64,000 bases of DNA from Candidatus Brevundimonas colombiensis. Lineage in GTDB: Bacteria > Pseudomonadota > Alphaproteobacteria > Caulobacterales > Caulobacteraceae. The notes under the pieces were generated by a model. That model had not been told where the DNA came from, did not search any database, and saw only the letters and a list, made by a program, of their open reading frames with translations. The DNA lies in the NCBI GenBank assembly GCA_029202665.1, contig CP119326.1, positions 1,984,001 to 2,048,000 of the forward strand, written 5' to 3'. The first letter of the stretch is position 1. The number at the start of each line of letters is the position of its first letter. Shown one piece after another: positions 50,433-60,095 of the stretch. The position numbers were made by a program, and so were the translations under genes.

Positions 50433-51227
50433 TTAGGTCGAAAACGGCACGTTTCTACAGCGCCGCACGATCATCGGCTGGATCAGCGGCGCGGCGCAGA
50501 CCAGGCTGGCCTGGCGCGGATCAGGCCGGTTGAAGGCCCACGGCCGGCCGTGATGGTCGCTGACCCTGGCCCCCGCCTCCGTCGCGATCAGCCAGCCGGC
50601 GGCGACGTCCCAGTCCCATTTGGGCGTCAGGGCCAGCGCCGCGTCGAACGCGCCCGACGCCACCAGCGCCATGCGGTAGGCCAGGGCGTTGCGCTTTTCG
50701 AACCGCATCGGCGGCCACGGCTCGTCGAACCAGGGCGCCTGGATCAGCCGGGCGTCGCCCAGCACCGAGGCGTCCTCCAGCGTATCCACGTCCGAGGCCT
50801 GGATCGGCCGGCCGTTGCGCGTGGCCCCGCCGCCGCGCACAGCGGCATAGGTCTCCTCCACCTCGGGCGCATGGATGACGGCGGCGACGACCTGACCATC
50901 CTCGACCACGGCGATGGGCGCGCACCACCACGGCGTCCGCTTCATATAGGCGACCGTGCCGTCGATGGGATCGACCACGAAGATGCGTTTTTTGGACAGC
51001 CGATCCGGCGAATCCGCCGTCTCCTCCGACAGCCAGCCATAGTCGGGCCGGGCCGCCAGCAGCCGCGCCTTCAGCATGGCGTCCACCTTCAGGTCGCCGC
51101 TGGTCACGGGCGAACCGCCGGGCTTGGACTGGATCTTCAGCCCCGCTTCGCGCTCGGCGATAGCCAGGGCGCCCGCGTCGATGGCCGCCTGTCGGATCAG
51201 ATCGAGGTCGGCGTTCAAGTCCGTCAT
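50433..51227 (-). CDS. cysQ: 3'(2'),5'-bisphosphate nucleotidase, CysQ type (inositol monophosphatase family)
   Basis: A 264-residue Mg-dependent phosphatase. Metal motifs are WLSEETADS, VVDPIDGTVAYM and KWDWDVAAGWLIATEAGA. CysQ enzymes convert PAP to AMP in sulfate assimilation; IMPase specificity is possible and cannot be excluded. Its ATG overlaps the PmbA/TldE stop by four bases, and DUF4170 follows, the familiar alphaproteobacterial set. Confidence 0.87.
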   Translation of the reverse strand: MTDLNADLDLIRQAAIDAGALAIAEREAGLKIQSKPGGSPVTSGDLKVDAMLKARLLAARPDYGWLSEETADSPDRLSKKRIFVVDPIDGTVAYMKRTPWWCAPIAVVEDGQVVAAVIHAPEVEETYAAVRGGGATRNGRPIQASDVDTLEDASVLGDARLIQAPWFDEPWPPMRFEKRNALAYRMALVASGAFDAALALTPKWDWDVAAGWLIATEAGARVSDHHGRPWAFNRPDPRQASLVCAAPLIQPMIVRRCRNVPFST

Positions 51228-52579
51228 TTGCCGGCGATGGCCACCGCGTCGAACATCAGGCTGGGCACGTTGAAGCCGCCCCGGAACTCCAGGTCCGAGC
51301 CCCGCTCGATCCGCAGATAAAGCTCGGGCAGCTTGCCCGCCACGGTCACTTCGCTGACCGGATAGGCGATTTCGCCGTTCTCGAACCAGAAGCCCGACAC
51401 CCCGGCGGACCAGTCGCCGGTGTTGCCGTTCAGCGACGGGCCGAACATCGACGTGACCAACAGGCCCGACCCCGCATCGGCCATCAGACCCGCCAGATCG
51501 CGCTCGCCCGGCTGCATATGCAGATTGTGGGTCGAGACGCCGGACGGCCCGGCCAGCCCCCGCGACGCATGACCCGTCGATTGCAGGCCCAACTGCCGCG
51601 CCGAGGCGCTGTTCAGCAGCCAGGTGGTCAGGACGCCGTCGTCGAACAGGGCGCGCCGTTCGACCGCCACGCCCTCGTCATCGAACGGGGTCGAACCCAT
51701 GCCGCGCGGGCGGAACGGATCGTCGATCAGGGTGACGCCCGGCGCGAACACCCGCTGGCCCAGCCGGTCCTTCAGGAAGGAGGTGCCGCGCGCGATCGAC
51801 GGACCCGATATGGCCCCCAGCGCCGGCGACACGATCTGGCCGGCCATCCGGTTGTCGAAGATGACGGGGGCGGTGGTCGAGGCGATCTTGCGCGGTCCCA
51901 CGCGGGCTGTGGCGCGTTCCCCAGCCGTCCGCCCGATCACCTCGGCGCCCGGCAGGTCGGACAGGTGGCGGGTCGAACGGCTCTCGCCGCCGCGCTCCAT
52001 CGCTCCGTCCTTTTCGGCGATGACGCCGACGCCCAGAGAGAAGGCCGACCCCTCATAGGCGCCGTCGAACCCGTGCGACGTGACCAGCCGCCAGCGGCTG
52101 GACGACCAGGAGGCGTGACCGCCCTCGGATCGCGCCACGCCGGTCACGGCCAGGGCGGCGGCCTCGGCCTGGGCGGCGGCGGCTTCCAGCGCCTCGGCGC
52201 TGCGCTCGCTGGCGTCGAACAGGTCCAGGTCGGGCAGGGGGCCGCGCGCCAGCCGGTCCTGCGGCGCCAGACCCGCGTTGGGGTCTTCGGGCGCCAGACG
52301 CGCCATGGCCACCGCGCGCTCGACCAGCCGCGCCTGGGTCGCGGGCGACAGGTCCGACGCCGACACCGACGCCTGACGCTGACCCACGAAGACCCTCAGG
52401 CCCAGGTCGCGCGATTCCTCGCGCTCCACATCCTCCAGCCCGCCGTTTCGCACTCCGACCGACAGGGACCGGCGGTCGGCGCTGACCGCCTCGGCCGCGT
52501 CGGCCCCGGCGCTCAGGGCCGCCTTGACGATGTCGTTGAGAAGATCGGTGGAAACGGGCGCAGCCAGGGTCTCGGTCAT
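51224..52579 (-). CDS. pmbA: TldD/PmbA-family protein (TldE-like)
   Basis: A 451-residue member of the TldD/PmbA family. The HExxxH metal motif of TldD is absent, so this is the TldE/PmbA partner type. SVGVRNGGLEDVEREESRDL near the N-terminus and STPFDDEGVAVERRALFDDG near the C-terminus are signatures. TldD/E together process modified peptides in the cytosol. A tldD gene is not in this window. It is coupled to cysQ. Confidence 0.88.
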   Translation of the reverse strand: MTETLAAPVSTDLLNDIVKAALSAGADAAEAVSADRRSLSVGVRNGGLEDVEREESRDLGLRVFVGQRQASVSASDLSPATQARLVERAVAMARLAPEDPNAGLAPQDRLARGPLPDLDLFDASERSAEALEAAAAQAEAAALAVTGVARSEGGHASWSSSRWRLVTSHGFDGAYEGSAFSLGVGVIAEKDGAMERGGESRSTRHLSDLPGAEVIGRTAGERATARVGPRKIASTTAPVIFDNRMAGQIVSPALGAISGPSIARGTSFLKDRLGQRVFAPGVTLIDDPFRPRGMGSTPFDDEGVAVERRALFDDGVLTTWLLNSASARQLGLQSTGHASRGLAGPSGVSTHNLHMQPGERDLAGLMADAGSGLLVTSMFGPSLNGNTGDWSAGVSGFWFENGEIAYPVSEVTVAGKLPELYLRIERGSDLEFRGGFNVPSLMFDAVAIAGK

Positions 52580-52631
52580 GCCCCGATATGGCGGACGCCC
52601 CGCTGCATCGCAACCTGTCGCGTTCTTGGCG

Positions 52632-53039
52632 TCAGACCACGGCGAAGGCGATCAGCCCCACGGCGGCCGTCAGCAGCGCCACCCAGGTCAGCAACATCCC
52701 GATCACCCGGCCCAGCGACGGCCCGGTCTGGAACAGCAGGCCCAGGGCATGACTGATCCGGCCGACCAGCAGGGTCGCCCCCACCCCATGAACCATCCAG
52801 GCGGGCCCGCCGACGGCGGCCAGCAGCAGCATGGCGATCATGCCCGGCGTCCCATATTCCACCAGATTGCCGAAGGCGCGGCTGGCCGCCATCAGGTCGG
52901 CGTTGCCGCCGTCGCCCAGCGACACCATGTGCTTGCGCCGTCCGCTGACCACGATGCCCGACAGCACCAGCATCATCAGGATCAGCAGGCCGCTCCACAG
53001 GGCGGCGGCCTGGATGGCCAGCATCAGGGGCGAACTCAT
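52632..53039 (-). CDS. MAPEG-family membrane protein
   Basis: A 135-residue protein with about four membrane helices. VSGRRKHMVSLGDGGNADLM and FGNLVEYGTPGMIAML match the MAPEG (glutathione and eicosanoid metabolism) fold, including the loop with Arg and the N-E-Y-type segment. Bacterial members mostly have no known substrate. It begins three bases after the M14 peptidase stop, so it is co-transcribed. Confidence 0.83.
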   Translation of the reverse strand: MSSPLMLAIQAAALWSGLLILMMLVLSGIVVSGRRKHMVSLGDGGNADLMAASRAFGNLVEYGTPGMIAMLLLAAVGGPAWMVHGVGATLLVGRISHALGLLFQTGPSLGRVIGMLLTWVALLTAAVGLIAFAVV

Positions 53040-53042
53040 CGA

Positions 53043-54887
53043 TCAGTCCTCGCGCCCGATGGGATAGAGCAGATAGTGGTCGTCGTAGAAGGGCGTGCGT
53101 TCATAGAACCAGGCCAGACGCGACTGCGGATCGGCGGCGAAGGCGGGCTCGGCCGCCAGTTTCGCCTCGAACGCGGCCTTCAGCGCCGGATCGGCCGCCA
53201 GCATCGTCTCGGCCAGCGGCGCGATGGCGTAGGCCTCGATATATTCGACCCGGCTCATCACCTCGGGGAACATGCCCCAGGCGAAGAAGCTCTCGTTCGA
53301 CTGCGGCTCCAGCAGCAGGATGGCGACGTCGCCCAGCGGCTGGTCGGTCGGGACCCGCACCGATCCGGTGGGGAAGGTCCAGTCGCGACGCTCGGTCTTC
53401 ACCGTCTCGACCGATGCCTGAACATGGCCCTCATTGGCGCGGGCGGCCAGTTTGGGCGACACCAGACGCAGCATCTCCACATTGACCACGCGCGGCGCGG
53501 CGACCGTCTCCATCTGCACCCCGTGCGCCCTCAGCCGCTCGATGATGTCGGTGCGGTAGCTGGGAATCCAGTAGGCCGTCGGCCGTTGCAGGGTCAGGGT
53601 CGGTTTGGACCCATAGAAGGGCATCTGCCATAGGTCGGGATCGGGCTGGCCCGACCAGCGGATTTCGTTGCGGCCCGAGGCGGGGCTGAAATAGGTGTCG
53701 AACAGCACGCCCTTGAACGGCCGGGTGGAGGCGGGGGTGTCCTCCTGCTCGAAATTGGCCAGGATTTCCGCCGGGCGCAGGGCGCGGTCCTGCTCGGTCG
53801 CCGCCCTCAGCGCCGAACCCTTGTCCGCCAGCAGCCGCAGCGCTTCCTCGATGAAGACATATGTCCCAAGCACGCGCTGCTCATGCGGTTTCAGGCTGTG
53901 GTTCTCGATCAGGATGGTCGGGACATGGGCCGCCGCGCCCCAGCCGTTGGAATAGCGTTCGCCCAGACCGCCGTCCGACAGACCTTTCTTCGGCTCATCG
54001 TCATCGACGCCGAACACCAGTTCGCCGGGAATATGGCCCTGGCGTTCCAGCGCCGCGTTCATGGCGGGCTTGAACACCGAATCCAGCCACTGAGACCCAT
54101 GCGGCGAGCGGCTGAACGACCCGTCCTCGCCATTGAAGCCGAAGGTGACGTCGTACTGGTAATCCATGCCATCGGTGACATGGACGTCCACATAGAGGTC
54201 CGGCCGGTAATTCAGGATCAGGCCGCGCACGGCCCGCATCTCGGCCTGGTCCAGCTTCAGATAGTCGCGGTTCAGGTTCTGGTTGGTTGCGGTGTTGCGC
54301 CAGCCCTGGATGCGCGGTCCGCGCTGGTTGGGGCGGGAATAGGCGCTGGCCCGCTCGTGCCCGTCCACGCTCAGGATCGGGATCAGGATCAGGTTGACCC
54401 GGTCCAGCAGCCCGTCCTTGCCATAGAAGGCGATGTCGCGAAGCAGCATCATGCCCGCATCCTTGCCGTCGATCTCGCCGGGGTGGATGCCGGCCTGGAT
54501 CATCAGCACGGGCTTGGCCGGATCGAAGGCGGCGCCATCCTTGGAGGCGATCACCGCATAGATGGGCCGCCCCTCCGGCGATGTGCCGAACTGTTCGATG
54601 CGGATCAGGTCAGACGCCGCATCCAGCCGGTCGAACCAGGCGCGGGTGTCGGCATAGTCGGGGCTGAAATCATGGGCCGGATCGGCCTCGAACGCCGTGA
54701 CCCACGGATCGGACGCGCCCCGCAACAAAGCCCTGGACGCCCCGTCCCACGCGGGGGCGGGCGGCAGGAAAGGCTGGTCCCAGGGGGCGGCGTTGGAAAG
54801 CGACGCAGGCGGGGTCTGGGACATGGCGGGGCTCACGCTACAGGCAAGGGCGGCGACCAGCGCCGTGACCAGAAGAGGGGATCGCAT
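53043..54887 (-). CDS. Exported M14-family zinc carboxypeptidase
   Basis: A 614-residue protein with a signal peptide (MRSPLLVTALVAALACSVSP). Zinc ligands are His and Glu in IQAGIHPGEIDGKDA and the His of VDVHVTDGMDY; NLNRDYLKLDQAEMRA is the arginine/substrate motif, and ENHSLKPHEQRVLGTY follows. The last 250 residues form an extra C-terminal domain. It probably trims peptides in the periplasm. GGGG precedes the start, and the MAPEG gene follows. Confidence 0.86.
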   Translation of the reverse strand: MRSPLLVTALVAALACSVSPAMSQTPPASLSNAAPWDQPFLPPAPAWDGASRALLRGASDPWVTAFEADPAHDFSPDYADTRAWFDRLDAASDLIRIEQFGTSPEGRPIYAVIASKDGAAFDPAKPVLMIQAGIHPGEIDGKDAGMMLLRDIAFYGKDGLLDRVNLILIPILSVDGHERASAYSRPNQRGPRIQGWRNTATNQNLNRDYLKLDQAEMRAVRGLILNYRPDLYVDVHVTDGMDYQYDVTFGFNGEDGSFSRSPHGSQWLDSVFKPAMNAALERQGHIPGELVFGVDDDEPKKGLSDGGLGERYSNGWGAAAHVPTILIENHSLKPHEQRVLGTYVFIEEALRLLADKGSALRAATEQDRALRPAEILANFEQEDTPASTRPFKGVLFDTYFSPASGRNEIRWSGQPDPDLWQMPFYGSKPTLTLQRPTAYWIPSYRTDIIERLRAHGVQMETVAAPRVVNVEMLRLVSPKLAARANEGHVQASVETVKTERRDWTFPTGSVRVPTDQPLGDVAILLLEPQSNESFFAWGMFPEVMSRVEYIEAYAIAPLAETMLAADPALKAAFEAKLAAEPAFAADPQSRLAWFYERTPFYDDHYLLYPIGRED

Positions 54888-54957
54888 AAGCCCCTTCGTG
54901 AGCCGATTGCCGCATTGTGACAAGTTTCAACCGCGTCCAGCGTGGCGGTTCGCCGAT

Positions 54958-54990
54958 CCGTCCCCGTCACGGTCGCCATGACGGGGACGG
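54958..54990 (-). terminator. Strong stem-loop just after the DUF3829 gene
   Basis: CCGTCCCCGTCA (54958-54969) and TGACGGGGACGG (54979-54990) pair perfectly over 12 bases with a 9-base loop, starting 8 bases after the stop on the minus strand. No U-run follows, so it is probably a 3'-end stabiliser or a weak or Rho-assisted terminator. Confidence 0.45.
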
Positions 54991-54998
54991 CATCGCGA

Positions 54999-55931
54999 TC
55001 AGGACGGCAGTTCGACGTCGTCCATCCGGTCGATGGCGCTGTTATAATCGCTGACGATGCTCTCGCGCTCGTAGTCGGACTTGCTCTGCTTGTAGTCGCG
55101 CCACGAGCCGACCATCGAATCCAGCCGGTCGGCGATGGAGCTGAACTCGGACTTGTTCTCCGCATCGGCCGCCATCTTCGCTTCGGCTTCGCGCACCTTG
55201 GCCGTCGCCTCGACCAGGCCGGGCAGCAGGCGGTCGGCCTCTTCCGGCTTGTCCTCCAGAACGGCGGTGGTGAAGTGATCGGCCTTCTGCATGGCGTCGA
55301 CCAGGCTGGCTTCGGCCGTGTGGCCCGACTTGGTCAGGGCGGCGATCTGGGCGGCGTTGCGGGCGCGCTGATACTCCGACAGGGCCGCGTCCAGTTCGCC
55401 GATGCCGGCGACCGAACTCTGATAGGCGGCCATCAAGGCGGGGTGCGCCGCCTTGGCCTTGGCCAGGCCGTCGTCGCGATAGGCGCGAGATTCGAAATAG
55501 GGGTCCAGCGTCTTCCATTGCCCCAGCAGGGCCTCGAGTTGGGGGATCAGCTTGTCCACCGCCGCGTCGGCGCGCTGGCTCTTGCCGCCGCCGGACAGGG
55601 CCCGGCCTTCCTTCAGCTTGGCGATGGCCTGTTCCAGTGTCGTGATGTTCTCGGGGAAATAGATCGAACTGCTGGGATTGGCCGTCGGCAGGTTCAGCTT
55701 CTCGTATTTGCCGAAGTTTTCGGGCACGCCCCAGTGCTCGTCGATCAGCTTGTTGAAGGCCTCGGTGTAGAGGCCGAACTTCTGTTGCGTGGCCTCGTCG
55801 CCGGATGCGGCCCTCACGGATTCGGTCTTGCCGTTGGGGCCGGCCTTGCCATCGCCCTGTCCGCAAGCCGCCAGGCCCATCGTCATCGCGCAGACCAAGG
55901 CCATCGCGCTAACCGCTGTCCGAGACTTCAT
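54999..55931 (-). CDS. DUF3829 lipoprotein (YiiG family)
   Basis: A 310-residue protein starting MKSRTAVSAMALVCAMTMGL, lipobox Cys at 23. The rest is almost wholly helical and charged; YTEAFNKLIDEHWGVPENFG and NLPTANPSSSIYFPEN match the DUF3829/YiiG family of predicted all-helical lipoproteins. Function unknown; likely periplasm-facing outer membrane. Its leader contains a short hairpin. Confidence 0.82.
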   Translation of the reverse strand: MKSRTAVSAMALVCAMTMGLAACGQGDGKAGPNGKTESVRAASGDEATQQKFGLYTEAFNKLIDEHWGVPENFGKYEKLNLPTANPSSSIYFPENITTLEQAIAKLKEGRALSGGGKSQRADAAVDKLIPQLEALLGQWKTLDPYFESRAYRDDGLAKAKAAHPALMAAYQSSVAGIGELDAALSEYQRARNAAQIAALTKSGHTAEASLVDAMQKADHFTTAVLEDKPEEADRLLPGLVEATAKVREAEAKMAADAENKSEFSSIADRLDSMVGSWRDYKQSKSDYERESIVSDYNSAIDRMDDVELPS

Positions 55932-55950
55932 AGGTTTTCCCTTCCATAGC

Positions 55951-55972
55951 GAGCCGAGTTCCGCCTCGGCTC
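55951..55972 (-). repeat. Leader hairpin before the DUF3829 gene
   Basis: GAGCCGAG (55951-55958) and CTCGGCTC (55965-55972) form a perfect 8-base stem with a 6-base loop, ending 20 bases before the ATG on the minus strand. It could affect translation or mark a 3' end of the upstream ubiD transcript; a run of seven T's on the minus strand follows ubiD at about 56010-56016. Confidence 0.35.
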
Positions 55973-56058
55973 AGAGCAAGGGAAACGTCACGGTCAAGGT
56001 TGGGTTCTCAAAAAAACGGCTCCGCTCGCTGACGAAATCGCAAGTCATTGAAGGCGCA

Positions 56059-57588
56059 TCATTTCCAGATCGGTTTGCCGTCGCCGGGCAGGCCCAGACG
56101 GTCCCATATGTCGGAAACCCGGTCGATGACGGCCTGATCCATGCGGATCTCTTCGCCCCATTCGCGCTTTGTCTCGGGCTCCCACTTGTCGGTGGCGTCC
56201 AGGCCGATCTTGGAGCCCAGGCCGCTCTCGGGCGAGGCGAAGTCCAGATAGTCGATGGGCGTCGACTCGATCACGGTGATGTCGCGCGCCGGGTCCATCT
56301 TGGTCGAGATGGCCCACATGACGTCCTTCCAGTCGCGAGCGTCGATGTCGTCATCCACGACGATGACCCATTTGGTGTACATGAACTGGCGCAGATAGCT
56401 CCACACGCCCAGCATCACCCGCTTGGCGTGGCCCGGATAGGCCTTCTTCATCGACACCACGGCGATCCGATAGCTGCATCCCTCGGGCGGCAGCCAGAAG
56501 TCGACGATCTCGGGAAACTGCTGGCGCAGCAGGGGAATGAAGACCTCGTTCAGCGCCTCGCCCAACACGCTGGGCTCGTCCGGCGGCCGGCCGGTGAAGG
56601 TGGTCAGATAGATGGGGTCGCGACGCATGGTGATGGCGCTGACCTGAAACACCGGGAACTTCTCGACCGAGTTGTAATAGCCGGTGTGGTCGCCATACGG
56701 ACCTTCGTCCTCGAACGCGTCCAGCAGGACATGGCCTTCCAGCACGATCTCGGCCTGGGCCGGCACCATCAGGGGCACGGTCTTGCACGGGACCAGTTCG
56801 GCCTTGGCGCCCCGCATCAGGCCCGCGAACTGATATTCCGACAATGTGTCCGGCACCGGCGTGACCGCGGCCAGGATCGTGCCCGGATCGGCCCCCAGAA
56901 CCACGGCGCAGGGCAGGGGCTCGCGCTTTCCGGCCTTCTTGTGCCGGGCGTAGTGTTGCGCCCCGCCCCGGTGCGCCAGCCAGCGCATGATGGCCCTGTC
57001 CTTGCCCAGCACCTGCATCCGATAGATGCCCAGGTTGAAGTCGTCCTCGCGGTCGTCCGACGGCCCCTTGGTCACCACCAGACCCCAGGTGATCAGGGGC
57101 GCGGGCTCTCCGGGCCAACACGACTGGACGGGCAGGGCGGTCAGGTCGATCCGATCCCCCTTCAGCACCACCTCCTGCACCGGCGCCTTCTTCACCGTCT
57201 TGGGCCGCATCGACATGACGGTCTGCATAAGCGGCAGCATTTCCATCGCGTCGCCAAGCCCGCGCGGCGGTGTCGGATTCCTCAGGAAGGCCAGCAGTTC
57301 GCCGACTTCGCGCAGCTCCGCCGTCGTGGTGCGCGCCTTGCCCTCCAGCGTCACCCCCATCGCCACCCGCTTCACCGTGCCGAACAGATTGGCCAGGCAG
57401 GGGATGGGGCTGATGGTCCCGTCCGGCATGACCGGCTTTTCGAACAGGACCGCCGGGCCGCCGTTGCGCAGCAGCCGGGTCTGGATCTCGGTCATCTCCA
57501 GCACGGTCGAGACCGGCTCGGACACCCGCACCAGCTCGCCGTCGGCTTCCAGTTGCTGGATGAAGTCACGCAGGGATTTATAGGCCAT
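56059..57588 (-). CDS. ubiD: UbiD-family 4-hydroxy-3-polyprenylbenzoate decarboxylase
   Basis: A 509-residue prenyl-FMN-dependent decarboxylase for ubiquinone synthesis. DFNLGIYRMQVLGKDR, FEDEGPYGDHTGYYN (with catalytic Glu residues) and GRPPDEPSVLGEALNEVF are the UbiD signature. The ATG at 57588 gives MAYKSLRDFIQQLE, the family start. ubiX, which supplies the cofactor, is not in the window. It follows a Pr6Pr membrane protein gene. Confidence 0.93.
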   Translation of the reverse strand: MAYKSLRDFIQQLEADGELVRVSEPVSTVLEMTEIQTRLLRNGGPAVLFEKPVMPDGTISPIPCLANLFGTVKRVAMGVTLEGKARTTTAELREVGELLAFLRNPTPPRGLGDAMEMLPLMQTVMSMRPKTVKKAPVQEVVLKGDRIDLTALPVQSCWPGEPAPLITWGLVVTKGPSDDREDDFNLGIYRMQVLGKDRAIMRWLAHRGGAQHYARHKKAGKREPLPCAVVLGADPGTILAAVTPVPDTLSEYQFAGLMRGAKAELVPCKTVPLMVPAQAEIVLEGHVLLDAFEDEGPYGDHTGYYNSVEKFPVFQVSAITMRRDPIYLTTFTGRPPDEPSVLGEALNEVFIPLLRQQFPEIVDFWLPPEGCSYRIAVVSMKKAYPGHAKRVMLGVWSYLRQFMYTKWVIVVDDDIDARDWKDVMWAISTKMDPARDITVIESTPIDYLDFASPESGLGSKIGLDATDKWEPETKREWGEEIRMDQAVIDRVSDIWDRLGLPGDGKPIWK

Positions 57589-57598
57589 GAGGCGTGGC

Positions 57599-58261
57599 TT
57601 AGGCGGCCCGCGCGCCGCTGTCACGCCCCGTGCGGCCGAACACTCGATCCAGCCCGACCAGCCCCAGACCGACCACCAGGAAGAAGGCCAGCAGCCCGCC
57701 GAAGATCGCGATCACCCGGCCCAGCCCCAGCGCGTCCACATCCACGAACCCATAGGGCCACCAATGGGTCGTCAGGCCGTGAACCAGCGTCCATCCGCCA
57801 TAGACCAGCGGAAACGTCAGCCATTTCACCGGGTCGATCCAGCGCAGCCGTCCCTTGGCCGTGAACCACAGCCAGTCCAGCACAAAGGCGGCGGGCATGA
57901 CGTAGTGCAGCACCAGATTGACCCCGTACAGCAGGCCCTGGGGTTTCCAGTGCGGCGCGATCAGCAGGTGATACACCACCCCGACCACCACGATGTACAG
58001 GGTGACCGCCGCCCGCACCCCCTCGCTGGCGCTCCACCGGGCCAGCCGCCGGTCGGCGTCGATCAGCGGGCCGGTGAAGGCCAGGGCGACCAGGATATTG
58101 GTCAGGATGGTGAAGAAGCTGAAATAGTTGACGGTCCGCTCGACCACGCCCCAACCCTGCATCGGGCCGACCATCAGGATGTACTGCAGGACCAGCGCCG
58201 ACCAGCCGACGACGGCGAACGTCGCGCGCCACAGCCGCGGCCGGTCCCTGCGTCTCAGCAT
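57599..58261 (-). CDS. Pr6Pr-family membrane protein
   Basis: A 220-residue protein with about six hydrophobic helices. RTVNYFSFFTILTNILVAL, HYVMPAAFVLDWLWF and FPLVYGGWTLVHGL are signatures I associate with the Pr6Pr family of predicted membrane proteins. Function unknown. It starts 18 bases after the aldo/keto reductase stop and ends 10 bases before ubiD, so these three genes may be one transcript. Confidence 0.82.
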   Translation of the reverse strand: MLRRRDRPRLWRATFAVVGWSALVLQYILMVGPMQGWGVVERTVNYFSFFTILTNILVALAFTGPLIDADRRLARWSASEGVRAAVTLYIVVVGVVYHLLIAPHWKPQGLLYGVNLVLHYVMPAAFVLDWLWFTAKGRLRWIDPVKWLTFPLVYGGWTLVHGLTTHWWPYGFVDVDALGLGRVIAIFGGLLAFFLVVGLGLVGLDRVFGRTGRDSGARAA

Positions 58262-58279
58262 CCGCCTGTCCCCTGACGC

Positions 58280-59122
58280 TCAGGCGCCCGTCTTGTCCCA
58301 CTGGAACGCCGGATCGATCCAGTCGCCGAGGCGCTCGCCCCGATCCAGGGCGTTCATCCGCTGCATCTCCTCGGTCGACAGTTCGAAGTCGAAGATGTCG
58401 AAGTTCTCGCGCGCGCGGCTTTCCTTGGAGGTGCGCGGAATGGCGATGATGCGGTTCTGGATCAGCCAGCGCAGCGTCACCTGGCCATTGGTCTTGCCGT
58501 GCGCCTTGCCGATCTCGCTGATCGTGGCGTCGTCGGCGATCTTGCCCTGGACCAGCGGCGACCAGGCGGTGATCGACGACCCCAGCTCGGCCGCCGTGGC
58601 GACCAGCCGGTCGACGCCCAGATAGGGGTGATGTTCAACCTGATCGGTGATCAGCCGCGCCTTGGACAGGGCCTGCGCCTGACGGAATTCCTTGGACGGG
58701 AAGTTCGACACGCCGATCGACCGGGTCAGTCCCGCGTCCTTGGCGGCGTTCAAGGCGCCCAGAGTCTCCTCGAACGACGGCGTCGTCTTGGGCCAGTGCA
58801 GCAGCAGCAGGTCGGGAACCGTGCCCAGGCTGTCCGCCGATTCCTGCGCCTGACGCAGCAGGCCGTCATGGTCGAAATGCTCGACCCAGATCTTGGTGGT
58901 CAGGAAGAAGTCGTCGCGCGCCAGACCGGAATCGCGAATGCCTTCGCCGACCGCCTTTTCGTTCTGGTAGATCCAGGCCGTGTCGATGTGGCGGTATCCG
59001 ATCCGCAGCGCCTCGGCGACCATGCGGCGCGCGTCGTTCGGCTCCAACTGCCAGGTGCCGAAACCCAGCAGCGGGATTTCGACGTCGTCGACGGTGATCG
59101 TGGGCTGGTCGCCATAGGCCAT
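58280..59122 (-). CDS. Aldo/keto reductase
   Basis: A 280-residue NADPH-dependent oxidoreductase of the AKR family. LGFGTWQL, DTAWIYQNEKAVGEG (Asp and Tyr), TTKIWVEHFD (Lys) and LLLLHWPK (His) form the catalytic tetrad. GVSNFPSKEF and IPRTSKESRARENF match the AKR5-type prokaryotic reductases. A cytosolic carbonyl reductase whose physiological substrate is unknown. Confidence 0.92.
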   Translation of the reverse strand: MAYGDQPTITVDDVEIPLLGFGTWQLEPNDARRMVAEALRIGYRHIDTAWIYQNEKAVGEGIRDSGLARDDFFLTTKIWVEHFDHDGLLRQAQESADSLGTVPDLLLLHWPKTTPSFEETLGALNAAKDAGLTRSIGVSNFPSKEFRQAQALSKARLITDQVEHHPYLGVDRLVATAAELGSSITAWSPLVQGKIADDATISEIGKAHGKTNGQVTLRWLIQNRIIAIPRTSKESRARENFDIFDFELSTEEMQRMNALDRGERLGDWIDPAFQWDKTGA

Positions 59123-59158
59123 GGGGCGCTCCTTAGCGTCGGGGGAGGAGGGACGAAA

Positions 59159-60043
59159 TTAGGCGCTCGACCGGTGCGCCGAAAGGCCCGCCTCGAACCA
59201 TTGCAGGATTTCCGTCCACAGAGGCTCCATCCCCTTTCTGAACGCCCCCTCGTGACCGATGCGTTTGACGCCATAGTCGCGGGGCGCGCGGCTGAGGATT
59301 TCGGCGGGCGCGGCGCCATAGGCGGTCAGCAGGCGCGCCCCCGTACCCGGCGTGGCGATGGGATCGTCGCTGAAGATCCACGATCGGATCGGCGCCTTCA
59401 CCTTGTCGAACTGCTGCGGCTCCAGCGCGCCTTCGGCCAGTTCCTTCAGGAAATAGCTCGGCTTCAGGCACCACCGCTTCCACGTCTGAAACACTCCGCG
59501 CGGCAGGTCGGTCCCGCGCCACAGTTTGCCGCTGCGGATATAGCCGTGTCTGCGCAGATCATGCGGACCCAGCACCAGCCAGAACATCAGCTCGAACGGG
59601 TTGTAGGTCCGGTGATGCCCGCCCCACCAGCCGGTTCCGACCGAGACGAAGGCGTGGCGGTCGATGTCGGCCTGATTGGGCATGAAGCCGACGAAATGGC
59701 CCCCGACGCTGTGCCCGACGTGAAAGACCGGCAGGCCGGGCGCGGCCGCCTTCAGCGCCTGCAGCGCGGCGGGCATGTCCAGCCGCCCCCAGTCGGGGTA
59801 ATCCATCTGCATCGCCGCCAGATCGTCGGGCCGCGACCCGCCGATGCCGCGATAGTCATAGGTCAGGACCACCGCGCCCCGCTCGGCCATCCAGCGCGCG
59901 AACCGGCCATAGAAACCGCGCGGGAACCCGGTCCCCGCCGACACCAGCACCGCCATCCGCGCGTCGTCGGGGCGGAACAGCGTCGCCGCCAGCGGCCAGC
60001 CGTCGCCCGCCTCGATGATCCGATCCTCGACCCCAAACGTCAC
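59159..60043 (-). CDS. Alpha/beta hydrolase family protein
   Basis: A 294-residue hydrolase. LTYDYRGIGGSRPDDLAAM and FHVGHSVGGHFVGFMPNQ (nucleophile Ser in GHSVGG) match a group of alpha/beta hydrolases with a large insert (WWGGHHRTYNPFELMFW). No signal peptide. The catalytic His is probably in RIGHEGAFRK. It starts with GTG at 60043 after GAGGGCGAC. The substrate is unknown. Confidence 0.84.
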   Translation of the reverse strand: MTFGVEDRIIEAGDGWPLAATLFRPDDARMAVLVSAGTGFPRGFYGRFARWMAERGAVVLTYDYRGIGGSRPDDLAAMQMDYPDWGRLDMPAALQALKAAAPGLPVFHVGHSVGGHFVGFMPNQADIDRHAFVSVGTGWWGGHHRTYNPFELMFWLVLGPHDLRRHGYIRSGKLWRGTDLPRGVFQTWKRWCLKPSYFLKELAEGALEPQQFDKVKAPIRSWIFSDDPIATPGTGARLLTAYGAAPAEILSRAPRDYGVKRIGHEGAFRKGMEPLWTEILQWFEAGLSAHRSSA

Positions 60044-60095
60044 GTCGCCCTCGTCCGTTGTTATTGTAAACGGACTGTGCCGTGTTTCCCTTGCG